Below, piece after piece: positions 50,391-59,344 of a DNA stretch of 64,000 bases (positions are counted from its first letter, which is position 1; every line of letters begins with the position of its first letter). The position numbers and the translations under genes are program-made. The notes below the pieces were generated by a model. The model was given only the letters and a program-made list of their open reading frames with translations. It searched no databases and was not told where the DNA came from. This DNA is from Chitinophagaceae bacterium (GTDB lineage: Bacteria > Bacteroidota > Bacteroidia > Chitinophagales > Chitinophagaceae), in assembly GCA_019638615.1 (NCBI GenBank), contig JAHBTL010000004.1, positions 226,459-290,458 on the forward strand. The letters run 5' to 3'.

Positions 50391-51569
50391 ATGCCGAACA
50401 GATTAAAAGAATTATTTGAGCGTTTTCTTGATCGTAATATTTCGCCTGATGAAGAAAAGGAGTTAATGGGAATGGCGCTGGAGACCGGCTTACAGGACGA
50501 GCTGAAGCAGGCCATCAAAGACGCCTGGCAGCAAACGGGGGAAGAAGAAGATATTACGGATGTAAAAGCCGCGGAAATGATGCAAAAGATCTTTTCGGAA
50601 AGCCCGGTAATAGGTAATAAGCCGGTACCAATCGGCAATAGAAACGGGTGGCGAAGCATTGCAGCGGCAGCAGCAATCATGATAGCTATTGGAGCAGGGG
50701 TGTACTACGCAATTACTTATAAGTCCGGCAAACCTGCTGAAATAGTAAAAAGCCCTGAGCCTCCTGCAGATATAAAACCACCCCAGATCAACCGGGCTAC
50801 CATTACAATGACTGGTGGCAAAACCGTGTATTTAGACAGCTCCGTCAATGGAACACTGGCAGTGCAGGGCAACATACAGGTCATCAGGCTGGATGACGGT
50901 CAGATCGCCTACCGTGGTTCGACTGAGGAATTGATCTATAACACGCTTACTAACCCGCGGGGCAGTAAGGTCATTAATATGACTTTATCCGATGGCAGCC
51001 AGGTTTGGCTGAACGCAGGTTCATCCGTCACCTACCCCGTTGCATTTATCGGTAAGGAAAGAAAAGTATCTATTACCGGTGAAGCCTATTTTGAAGTGGC
51101 GCATGATATAGCAAAACCATTCATTGTAAGCAAAGGAGATCTGCAAGTGCAGGTATTGGGCACCCGGTTTAATATAAATGCATATGATGATGAGAGCGAT
51201 GCCAGGATAACGTTGCTGCAGGGCTCTGTAAAAGTAAAAAATGGTAAAAAAGAAAGTAGGCTGCAACCGGGCCAGCAGGCACAGATCGCAGCAGGAATAA
51301 AAATAATCAGTAATACAGATGTAGAACAGGTAATGGCGTGGAAGAACGGCTTGTTTGTATTTGACAGGGCAGGTATCCGGGATGTGATGCGGCAACTGGC
51401 ACGCTGGTACGACCTGGACGTGCATTATACAGGTGAAGTTCCGCAAGGGAAGTTCAGGGGAGAAATTTCAAGAGACCTGAGCCTGTCGCAGGTATTGAAC
51501 GGACTGACAGCAACGAGAATCCATTTTACAATGGAAAGCGGCAACAAGATCACCATTTTACCGGAATAA
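50391..51569 (+). CDS. FecR-family anti-sigma factor, system 3
   Basis: The 392-residue protein has an N-terminal sigma-binding helix bundle ('LFERFLDRNISPDEEKELMG'), a membrane helix near 87-107 ('SIAAAAAIMIAIGAGVYYAI'), a FecR domain ('NPRGSKVINMTLSDGSQVWL', 'VSITGEAYFEVAHD') and a DUF4974 tail ('MAWKNGLFVFDRAGIRDVMR', 'ARWYDLDVHYTG'). It pairs with the sigma factor upstream and the STN domain of the receptor downstream. Confidence 0.93.
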   Translation: MPNRLKELFERFLDRNISPDEEKELMGMALETGLQDELKQAIKDAWQQTGEEEDITDVKAAEMMQKIFSESPVIGNKPVPIGNRNGWRSIAAAAAIMIAIGAGVYYAITYKSGKPAEIVKSPEPPADIKPPQINRATITMTGGKTVYLDSSVNGTLAVQGNIQVIRLDDGQIAYRGSTEELIYNTLTNPRGSKVINMTLSDGSQVWLNAGSSVTYPVAFIGKERKVSITGEAYFEVAHDIAKPFIVSKGDLQVQVLGTRFNINAYDDESDARITLLQGSVKVKNGKKESRLQPGQQAQIAAGIKIISNTDVEQVMAWKNGLFVFDRAGIRDVMRQLARWYDLDVHYTGEVPQGKFRGEISRDLSLSQVLNGLTATRIHFTMESGNKITILPE

Positions 51570-51621
51570 GCTAAAGGAAAACAGCAATACACTAAATAAA
51601 AAAGATTGGCTGAAAATAAAA

Positions 51622-51668
51622 ACCGGGAGAAGATTGGACCCTTACCCGGTTTATCCGCCGAAGGCGGA
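51622..51668 (+). promoter_or_regulatory. Two stem-loops upstream of susC, system 3
   Basis: ACCGGG (51622-51627) pairs with CCCGGT (51645-51650), and TCCGCC-GAA-GGCGGA follows at 51654-51668, ending 63 bp before the SusC start. The position corresponds to the stem-loops of systems 1 and 2. Confidence 0.45.
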
Positions 51669-51731
51669 CTTATTCAGGCTAATGATTAACGGGCATGACT
51701 GCTTATTACTTAACCTAAACAATGTAAAAGT

Positions 51732-54700
51732 ATGCAAATTACATCTCTTTACAAGCCCACCCCTTCTTTCGGGATGGGCGCAGCAGAGATCTTTACCAAA
51801 ACCTGTCCCGCAGGGTTACGCGGGATACTGTTAGTTATGAAGCTAACGACTGTTTTACTGCTAGCTGCCATGTTACAGGCCGCAGCAAAATCCAATGCGC
51901 AGACAGTTACTTATGCTGCAGAATCTGTCAGCCTCGAGAAAGTTTTTGTTATTATCAAGCAACAAACGGGGTATGTATTCTTCTACCGGGTGGAAGATCT
52001 CACCGGCTTGCCCGCTGTTTCTGTTTCTTTCAGGAATACACCTCTTGCAACAGCCCTGCAGGAAGCATTAAAAGGGCAGCCGCTGCAATACAACATACAG
52101 GGTAAAACCATTTTTATTACCGCGGCAGGCGTCAACAAAAAGAAAAATACAATACAGGAAGAAACGATTGCAGAAGCGCTGGCGAAAGAAATAACAGGCG
52201 TGGTGAGAGATAAAAATGGAGGTCCGCTGGAAGGCGTAAGCGTAACAGTGAAAGGCACTCAAACAGGCACCACTACCAATGCTGACGGACGGTTCCGGTT
52301 ATCTGTGCCCTCCGCTAATGTAGAACTGGTTTTTTCTTTTGTGGGATACGCTACACAAACCGTAAAAGCAGGAAGCCGGACTGTGTTTGATATCGTATTG
52401 GAGGAAGCGGTTGCCGATTTGAGTGATGTAGTGGTGGTGGGGTATGGAACACAGAATAAAGTGAATTTAACAGGCTCTGTATCAAAGATCAGTACAGATG
52501 CTTTTGCCGACATGCCGGCACTTAGGGTAGACCAGATGCTCCAGGGCAGGGCTTCGGGAATGATGGTTACCCAGGTAAACGGAACTCCGGGTGCTTCCTC
52601 ATCCATCCGCATCCGTGGTAATAGCTCTATTACAGCAAGCAGCGAGCCCCTGTACGTTATTGACGGGTTGCTTGGCGTAGGCGATCTAAGTACCATTAAC
52701 CCCAATGACATAGAAGATATCACGGTCTTAAAAGATGCGTCAACAACTGCGATCTATGGTTCCCAGGGAGCCAATGGTGTAATATTAATTACTACCAAAA
52801 GAGGAAGGATAGGCCCTGCAAAAATTAATATCGGCGTCCAGCAGGGAAGTCAATGGCTTCCCAGGAAATTGGACCTGTTAAGCGGCCCTGAATATGCCGA
52901 ACTATTAAATGAATCAAGGATTGCAGCCGGTGGTCAGGCTGTTTATCCTGATCCCCAAAGTGTTAAAACAACGGACTGGCAGGAGGAGGTAATGCATACT
53001 GCTCAAATGACGAATGTAAATGCCGGATTTACCGGAGGCTCTAAGGATATAAGATATTATGTTTCTGCAAATTATTTTAATCAGGAAGGTATTATAAAAA
53101 ATTCCGGGGTCAGGCGTTTGCAGCTCCGGGCCAATCTGGAAGGTAAATTGAGCGAGAAGCTAAAGATAGGCATCAGTATGAATGCCGGGCGTATCAAAAC
53201 CAGGAATAATACCGTTTCCCTGGCTCCTCAATGGAGTCTTTTGACCACTGCTCCTTCCATGCCGGTTTACAATGAGGATGGCTCATACAACTATAACTAT
53301 CCGAATTCTCAGTTTAACGGGCGGTTTAATACCCCCATAGCCCAGCAGAATCTTATAAAAAGCGAAGGTGATAGAGGGGATATCATGATCAACTCCTTTG
53401 TAGAATATTCTCCCTTTGAATGGCTCAGTATAAAATCAACTTATGGCGGGCAGATGTTTGGATTTGGCGGAAGCTACAATTACACCGACAGCAGGCTTCC
53501 GGGACAAACGACCAATAATGAATTTGGAAGAGCCGGTATGTCGTATAATAAATATTCAAATTTTCAAAATGAAAATACGATCAGCTTCTCCAAGTTGATT
53601 GGCCGTGATCATTTTTTAGAAGGGGTGATCGGGGCTACTTTCCAGGGAGGTGCAAGTGAAAATGAAAGTGCAGGTGCATACCGGTTTGAGTCGAATTCAA
53701 ACCTGTGGCACAACCTGACAGCCGGCGATCCCGCCACTTATAGTATTAGCTCCGGTTACCAGAACTGGGGGATGAGTTCTTTTCTTGGTCGCGTGAGTTA
53801 TAAGTACAAAGACCGGTACCTGCTTACGGCAGTTACGCGGGAAGATGGTTCTTCAAGATTAGGGAATGGAAACAAGTGGGCATTTTTTCCTTCCCTTGCA
53901 ATAGGATGGATCGCTTCCAACGAAGCTTTTTTAAAAGACCTGAACAGCCTGTCCTTTCTGAAATTAAAAGCCAGTTATGGTAAGGTAGGGAACCAGGCTG
54001 TAGATATTTACCAAACCATGTCAATATTGACTGCATATCCTACTATTGTGGGCAACCAAAGAGTGAGTGGATGGCTGCCCGGTCAGGTATCCGGAAATAT
54101 ATCTATTAAAGGCAATCCAAATTTGAAATGGGAAGTTAAGAATCAGCTTGATCTGGGAATTGAAGCAGGCTTCTTTGAAAACCGGCTGAATTTTACGTTT
54201 GACTATTATAATGCAGTAACAAAAGACCTGCTGTTACTGACGCAAATTCCCACCCAAACAGGTTATACCCAGCAAATGACAAATGTTGGGGAAGTATCCA
54301 ATACAGGCATTGAGCTCAGGATCGGCTCGGATAATATCCGGCGTTCTGTATTCAGTTGGTCAACCGATATAACCTTGTCCTACAATAAAAATAAAGTGTT
54401 GCGCCTTGGAGCGGACGGTGCGGATATTGTGACCCATACGTATACATGGGGTGTAAAGCCTATAGGAATATTGAGAGTAGGTGAACCAATAGGCTCTTTT
54501 TTCGGCTATGTTTCTGACGGGATATGGAAAGAAAACCAGGGTGCGGAAAGCACAATGCCGGGGGCTCCGGCCGGGTCTGTGCGATACAAAGACATAACGG
54601 GTGACGGAATAGTAAACGTGGAAGATAATGTAATACTGGGAAATGGAAGTCCCAACTGGTACGGGGGTATAGGAAATAGCCTGACTTACGGTAATTTTGG

Positions 54701-55169
54701 ATTAAATTTTTTCTTCAGCGGTGCGTTGGGAGCAAAAATGTTTAACGGAAATGCTCCATTCATGCGATCTACCGATGCCCAGTACAACCATTATCGTGAA
54801 GTACTGGATCGTTTTCACCCGGTCGATAACCCTGATTCCGATATACCGGGGGCGTTGAATCTTGACAGGGAGACACAGCCAAGCGACCGGTGGGTTTTTG
54901 ATGCATCCTATATACGGCTTGAATCCGTGAACCTCTCTTACCGGATACCCTTAGGAGAGCATGCAAAAAGGGTTATCAAAAATGCAACGGTCACCCTTGC
55001 CGGACTAAATCTGTTTTGCCTGTCTCCATATAACAGGTGGGGCTATGATCCCGTAATAAATGTACAGGGTGGCAACGACCTTGGTTACCGGAACTCACTC
55101 CGGGGGTTTGATTACGGAGCTTATCCGAAAGCTGCCAGTTTATCTGTTGGCATTAACGCCACATTCTGA
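51732..55169 (+). CDS. SusC/RagA TonB-linked receptor with STN domain, system 3
   Basis: ATG 51732 ('MQITSLYK') gives 1145 residues; an internal ATG at 51837 begins the signal 'LTTVLLLAAMLQAAAKSNAQ'. STN is 'LEKVFVIIKQQTGYVFFYRV', the CarboxypepD-like domain is 'GGPLEGVSVTVKGTQTGTTT', the plug has 'DVVVVGYGTQNKVNLTGSV' and 'VLKDASTTAIYGSQGANG', and the barrel ends 'LSVGINATF'. It works with the SusD downstream and reports to FecR of the same system. The CarboxypepD domain is very close to that of system 2, suggesting related receptors. Confidence 0.95.
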   Translation: MQITSLYKPTPSFGMGAAEIFTKTCPAGLRGILLVMKLTTVLLLAAMLQAAAKSNAQTVTYAAESVSLEKVFVIIKQQTGYVFFYRVEDLTGLPAVSVSFRNTPLATALQEALKGQPLQYNIQGKTIFITAAGVNKKKNTIQEETIAEALAKEITGVVRDKNGGPLEGVSVTVKGTQTGTTTNADGRFRLSVPSANVELVFSFVGYATQTVKAGSRTVFDIVLEEAVADLSDVVVVGYGTQNKVNLTGSVSKISTDAFADMPALRVDQMLQGRASGMMVTQVNGTPGASSSIRIRGNSSITASSEPLYVIDGLLGVGDLSTINPNDIEDITVLKDASTTAIYGSQGANGVILITTKRGRIGPAKINIGVQQGSQWLPRKLDLLSGPEYAELLNESRIAAGGQAVYPDPQSVKTTDWQEEVMHTAQMTNVNAGFTGGSKDIRYYVSANYFNQEGIIKNSGVRRLQLRANLEGKLSEKLKIGISMNAGRIKTRNNTVSLAPQWSLLTTAPSMPVYNEDGSYNYNYPNSQFNGRFNTPIAQQNLIKSEGDRGDIMINSFVEYSPFEWLSIKSTYGGQMFGFGGSYNYTDSRLPGQTTNNEFGRAGMSYNKYSNFQNENTISFSKLIGRDHFLEGVIGATFQGGASENESAGAYRFESNSNLWHNLTAGDPATYSISSGYQNWGMSSFLGRVSYKYKDRYLLTAVTREDGSSRLGNGNKWAFFPSLAIGWIASNEAFLKDLNSLSFLKLKASYGKVGNQAVDIYQTMSILTAYPTIVGNQRVSGWLPGQVSGNISIKGNPNLKWEVKNQLDLGIEAGFFENRLNFTFDYYNAVTKDLLLLTQIPTQTGYTQQMTNVGEVSNTGIELRIGSDNIRRSVFSWSTDITLSYNKNKVLRLGADGADIVTHTYTWGVKPIGILRVGEPIGSFFGYVSDGIWKENQGAESTMPGAPAGSVRYKDITGDGIVNVEDNVILGNGSPNWYGGIGNSLTYGNFGLNFFFSGALGAKMFNGNAPFMRSTDAQYNHYREVLDRFHPVDNPDSDIPGALNLDRETQPSDRWVFDASYIRLESVNLSYRIPLGEHAKRVIKNATVTLAGLNLFCLSPYNRWGYDPVINVQGGNDLGYRNSLRGFDYGAYPKAASLSVGINATF

Positions 55170-55259
55170 TAAATAAAAACATTCATACGCCGTGGAATTT
55201 TTCTACATGCCAAACTAAAATTGGAAAAATGCCAGATGGCAAAAAATAAAACCAAGCAC

Positions 55260-56696
55260 ATGAAACATATTGTATATCTATTGATACTGTCAATAGCTTT
55301 AACGACCGGAGCCTGCAACAAGCTGCTGGAAGAAGATCCCAAAGGATTGCTTACTCCTGAACAATTTTTTCAAAGCGAAAAAGAAGTAGAGCAATTTATA
55401 CTGGGAGCATATGCCCCAATCAGGAATTATGACTTTTACGGCATGAGCTGGTGGAACAGGGCCGAGGCCATCAACGACCAGGTCACCGTTCGGGAAGATT
55501 TGCGCCCGGGATGGACATTCGCTTCTTCCGGAGACGGTTACCCCTTGCTATGGAAATGGGCTTATACCGGAATTAATTCGGCCAACATGATTATTGATAG
55601 AGTAGGCGCGTCTTCGCTGAATGATGAAGTCAAAAAAGCTGCTATTGGTGAAGCCCGGTTTTTAAGAGGATTCTATTACTTTCATTTGCTTACAGGATAT
55701 GGTAAGGTTCCCCTGATACTGGAAGATACTCCCGCTGATATTGCGATGGTGATGGGACGTACAGGTGTTGATAGCATTTGGTCGCAGATTAAATCAGATA
55801 TGCTTTTTGCAGTAGAGAATGGGAAGGATAATTTCGGGAATATAAAAAGCCGTGGAACCAAATGGTCTGCACTGGCATTGCTTTCCAGGATGTACTTATA
55901 CAGGCATGAGTATGTCGATGCGGCAAAAGCAGCAAAAACAGTGATAGAATCCGGAAAGTATGGGCTGGAGGGTGATTTTGCAGATGTCTTCCTGGAAGAA
56001 AATGAAGCAGGAAAAGAAGTAGTATTCTCCGTTGCGTTTATGGCGGGCGTGGGTACCAGTTCCTATGCATCGTTCTTTACCACGCGTTCCGACTGGGAAT
56101 CTTCTTCCACCCCGGGCAAGTTCTGGAATGGATGGGCGAGTAATCGTGTCGGTTCCCTGCTACCGGGTATGTTTGAACCGGGGGACCTGCGCAAGGATCA
56201 AACGGTCGTCAATGTGAATGTGCTGGATAACAATAAGCCTTTTGTAAGAGATGACTGGAATTTCGGACCTAAATTTTGGGACTTCAACAACCCCAGAGCT
56301 GCCAGTGCGAAAGATTTCCTGGTAATGAGGTTTGCCGAGGTATTGTTAAATTATGCGGAAGCGGAAAATGAAGAAAATGGTCCATCGGAAGACACTTATA
56401 ATGCTCTTAATGCAGTTCGGGAGCGTGCCGGATTACTTCCGCTTGCCGGCTTGAGCCAGGAAGCATTCAGGGAAGCGGTAAGACATGAGCGTGGAGTAGA
56501 ATTGGTTGGCGAGGGACAGAGAAAATGGGATCTGATAAGATGGGGGATCTGGCTTGAAACAATGAAAAGCCTGCCGGATCACGATTTACCTGCGATAGGC
56601 AGGGATAATCTTACTGCCCGCTTTGAACTCTTTCCCATCCCTGATATTGAAATTGCCAAGAACCCTAACCTGTTACCTAACAACCCGGGGTATTAA
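55260..56696 (+). CDS. SusD/RagB-family lipoprotein, system 3
   Basis: ATG 55260 gives a lipoprotein signal 'IVYLLILSIALTTGACNK'; in-frame ATG 55236 and TTG 55221 are alternatives with a charged extension. SusD features are 'DPKGLLTPEQFFQSEKEVEQ', 'ARFLRGFYYFHLLTGYGKVP', 'RFAEVLLNYAEAENEENGP' and 'VRHERGVELVGEGQRKWDLI', ending 'FPIPDIEIAKNPNLLPNNPG'. A strong terminator follows, so system 3 ends here as a transcription unit. Confidence 0.95.
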   Translation: MKHIVYLLILSIALTTGACNKLLEEDPKGLLTPEQFFQSEKEVEQFILGAYAPIRNYDFYGMSWWNRAEAINDQVTVREDLRPGWTFASSGDGYPLLWKWAYTGINSANMIIDRVGASSLNDEVKKAAIGEARFLRGFYYFHLLTGYGKVPLILEDTPADIAMVMGRTGVDSIWSQIKSDMLFAVENGKDNFGNIKSRGTKWSALALLSRMYLYRHEYVDAAKAAKTVIESGKYGLEGDFADVFLEENEAGKEVVFSVAFMAGVGTSSYASFFTTRSDWESSSTPGKFWNGWASNRVGSLLPGMFEPGDLRKDQTVVNVNVLDNNKPFVRDDWNFGPKFWDFNNPRAASAKDFLVMRFAEVLLNYAEAENEENGPSEDTYNALNAVRERAGLLPLAGLSQEAFREAVRHERGVELVGEGQRKWDLIRWGIWLETMKSLPDHDLPAIGRDNLTARFELFPIPDIEIAKNPNLLPNNPGY

Positions 56697-56699
56697 AAC

Positions 56700-56752
56700 A
56701 TACCCGGAGAAGCAACTGTCCGTTGTTTTCTCCGGGTATAACTTTTCCTTTT
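56700..56752 (+). terminator. Rho-independent terminator after system 3 susD
   Basis: ATACCCGGAGAA (56700-56711) pairs perfectly with TTCTCCGGGTAT (56728-56739), then comes a T-rich tract (ACTTTTCCTTTTTT). It begins 3 bp after the SusD stop codon. This is the clearest terminator in the window. Confidence 0.85.
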
Positions 56753-56807
56753 TTATATATCGCATAAATATATTACCGAACACCTGCATCATTAAAAGTG
56801 ATACTTC

Positions 56808-58013
56808 ATGAAGAGAAGAGATTTTATTTCCAATTTAGGCTGCATGGGAGCAGGGGCTTTCGTACCGGCAAGTCCTGCTTCCATTCCTGTTGTTCATAAA
56901 AATGAACAAAACGCCCCGGGCAACTACACGGGCGAAGATGCCTTCATGTTATCTGTGAAAGTGATCAAAGAAGGTACTCAATTCTGTAATCCTAAGCCTC
57001 TTATAACATTCTCCTCCGATTACTGGTACTTCGACGCAGCAACAGATAATCATGGCGATTTTTATGGAGAAAATCAGAAGGAAGTCTATTTTAATATCCG
57101 GTCAAAGGGAGCAGACTTCCAACCCGCTACCGTAAAAGTACATATGCCCGGTGCGAAAGCGATGCGTGTGCTTGTGGGTTATACCGATGTGCCTTTTGAG
57201 CAAAAAAACGATATGGTAATATTCCACCTGGTTGATGACAGGTCGAGAGGGCAGCTAATGCAATTAAGTTACCAGAGCCCATGGGGTGGCTACCCCATCG
57301 CGTTCATACATAACTGGGATATCCGTAAAGCAAGGGAATATGCACTGGAAGATTTTCCCAAAATCAAATTTGCGGCTGTACATAATTATCTTTTGGCGGC
57401 ACAGGAAGTATTACGTCAGATGGGTAACATGGGGCCAGGATCGCCCAGGCCGTTCAGGGGAGACATTGTATTGATGGGCTCTGAAGCAGCCGCTACGAGA
57501 GGGCATATGGATTACCCTCCGCATGTTCATATTATGCATTACGAATTTGACAAAGAGATAAATGGCGAGAAGGAATGGAAAAGCAGGTTGGTACCACATT
57601 TTTACATGGACAGTTCCGGGAATATCAACGAGAATAAATATGAGGTGATCGTTGGAAAAGGCGAAAGATCAAAAATTTTCGGCGTTAATGAAACTGTGAA
57701 ATTTTCAGATTCGGATGATAAACCTATACTTGACCTTACTGTTGGTCAAAAAGGAATGCTGCTGCTACGCCTTCACGATGGAAGGAAATATAGCCTTCAG
57801 CCTGATCCAGAAAAGGGAGCGGCGAGCGCGGTATATGGTTATTTGAACAACAAAAAAATATGCAGGGCGGAAGTGAAAGATTATCCTGATATGGGAATTT
57901 TTAGAATAAGACTCGATATGCTGGATAACGACAAGATCATAAAAACACTTCATGACGGTTACCTGTACGATCCTTTTGTTGCGAGAAAGTACCGCGCTTT
58001 ATACCAGGAATAA
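56808..58013 (+). CDS. Twin-arginine secreted protein of unknown function
   Basis: This 401-residue protein starts 'MKRRDFISNLGCMGAGAFV', a Tat-type signal with a cysteine that could be lipidated. The mature part is beta-rich ('VYFNIRSKGADFQPATVKVH', 'AMRVLVGYTDVPFEQ'), with a middle helix 'HNYLLAAQEVLRQMG' and a His-rich 'MDYPPHVHIMHYEFDKEING' that could bind metal. No family is recognised. It is the first gene after the system 3 terminator, and a damaged phosphoesterase-gene fragment starts 10 bp after its stop. The context suggests a periplasmic enzyme or binding protein for the same substrate. Confidence 0.7.
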   Translation: MKRRDFISNLGCMGAGAFVPASPASIPVVHKNEQNAPGNYTGEDAFMLSVKVIKEGTQFCNPKPLITFSSDYWYFDAATDNHGDFYGENQKEVYFNIRSKGADFQPATVKVHMPGAKAMRVLVGYTDVPFEQKNDMVIFHLVDDRSRGQLMQLSYQSPWGGYPIAFIHNWDIRKAREYALEDFPKIKFAAVHNYLLAAQEVLRQMGNMGPGSPRPFRGDIVLMGSEAAATRGHMDYPPHVHIMHYEFDKEINGEKEWKSRLVPHFYMDSSGNINENKYEVIVGKGERSKIFGVNETVKFSDSDDKPILDLTVGQKGMLLLRLHDGRKYSLQPDPEKGAASAVYGYLNNKKICRAEVKDYPDMGIFRIRLDMLDNDKIIKTLHDGYLYDPFVARKYRALYQE

Positions 58014-58023
58014 GAATTAAATG

Positions 58024-58128
58024 TTGCCGCCGGCACTGTACCAGGCGGAAAAAGTTCCATTGCTTTTTTACAATATAAAAAATTTTTACGGAAGGTATTG
58101 ATTGGTGAAGGAGATCATCTTATGCTTT
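58024..58128 (+). pseudogene. Degenerate fragment of a metallophosphoesterase gene
   Basis: This stretch matches 63552-63650 within the terminal phosphoesterase gene, with shared blocks GCCGCCGG, CCAGGCGGAAA, AGTTCCATTGC and TTGGTGAAGGAGATCAT. Read in that frame it gives 'PPALYQAEKVPLLFYNIKN' and then needs a one-base shift to continue 'KVLIGEGDH'. It is therefore a relic of a homologous coding region, not a regulatory repeat. No upstream part of the gene remains. Confidence 0.75.
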
Positions 58129-58131
58129 AAT

Positions 58132-59199
58132 ATGTCTAAACTAAATAGTTTTAATATGTGTACATTCAATAGAAAATATTATTTCATCATTTGTTTGATG
58201 TTTTCAATTTCTTTATCAGTCTCCTGTAATAATAGGATTAATGAGCATCAGGATAAGAATGAATTGACTTTGACCGTAACTGAAACCTGGACTTTCGGGC
58301 CCGTGAGGGGGTGGGGCAATGGTATGATCATCCAGACTCCGGATGAAAAAGTCTTCCTTTATGATGCGGGGTTAAAACATACAAAATACGATGGAGACGA
58401 TGATAAAGGAGGAGATTACCCTAACACTTATTTTGATGGCGGAAAAGACATAATAGCCCCTTTTTTAAGAGAGCGAAGCATTGATACCATAGACGGAATA
58501 TTAATTTCCCATTCCCATTCTGATCACTTTGGTGGGTTTGAGTATTTAATGGATCATTTTAAAGTATTGCATTTATATGATAGTGGTATTCCTGTAGAAA
58601 GATCGTTTACAAGTAATCGTTATTATGATAAAGTGCTAAAGCCAAAATATATAGCCTTGGGAGGTGAATATACCAGCCTTCTAAGCGGAGATACATTGAG
58701 TTGGGGGAACCATGTAAAGCTGGAGATCTTATCACCACCGAAAGGATATATTCCTATTGATTCTTCTGAATACGTTCCCGGAGACCCTATAGGCCATCAT
58801 GACCCGAACTTAAACTCTGTAGTTGTCAGAATGACATACAGGAATATTGTTTTTTTATTTTTAGGAGACCTGAATAAAAAAGGGCAAAAATGGTTGATGG
58901 ATAACATAGATCCGAAAAAATTAAAAGCCGATGTTCTTTGCCTGGCTCATCAAAGTGAGTTATCCTACCCTTATATGGAGTTTGCTGAAGCTGTTAGTCC
59001 TAAAGTCGTTGTCGTAGGCCTTGTGAACGGCATATATGGCCCGGCAATTAATGCTGAGAAGCAATACGGTAAAGTTGGAGCAAAGGTATATGCAACAAGC
59101 TGGAACGGGCAAATACAATTGAAGACGGATGGCAATGAGTATAAGGTAGAAGTTAAAAGAGATAAAAGTTCACCGATCAGCAACATGAAAATTCCCTGA
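58132..59199 (+). CDS. MBL-fold metallohydrolase lipoprotein
   Basis: ATG 58132 gives 355 residues; ATG 58156 is also possible, and the GTG at 58102 lies inside the phosphoesterase relic and is unlikely. The signal ends in 'LSVSCNN'. The metallo-beta-lactamase motif is 'ILISHSHSDHFGGFEYL', with 'VVRMTYRNIVFLFLGDLNKK' and 'VLCLAHQSELSYPY' as later metal-site regions, as in ComEC-like hydrolases. The substrate is unknown; phosphodiesters or lactones are typical. It lies between the unknown Tat protein and the Gfo/Idh/MocA oxidoreductase. Confidence 0.85.
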   Translation: MSKLNSFNMCTFNRKYYFIICLMFSISLSVSCNNRINEHQDKNELTLTVTETWTFGPVRGWGNGMIIQTPDEKVFLYDAGLKHTKYDGDDDKGGDYPNTYFDGGKDIIAPFLRERSIDTIDGILISHSHSDHFGGFEYLMDHFKVLHLYDSGIPVERSFTSNRYYDKVLKPKYIALGGEYTSLLSGDTLSWGNHVKLEILSPPKGYIPIDSSEYVPGDPIGHHDPNLNSVVVRMTYRNIVFLFLGDLNKKGQKWLMDNIDPKKLKADVLCLAHQSELSYPYMEFAEAVSPKVVVVGLVNGIYGPAINAEKQYGKVGAKVYATSWNGQIQLKTDGNEYKVEVKRDKSSPISNMKIP

Positions 59200-59344
59200 T
59201 CTCAAATTTTGTAAGTCTGGGCATGAACCAGAACAGGTTATAGTACTTTGACATACACCTATGCTGTTTTCCCAAATAAAAAATAAAAGAACATTTCTAA
59301 ATCAACTTTATTCACCAGCGTTTTGAAATTTAAAACAATCAATA

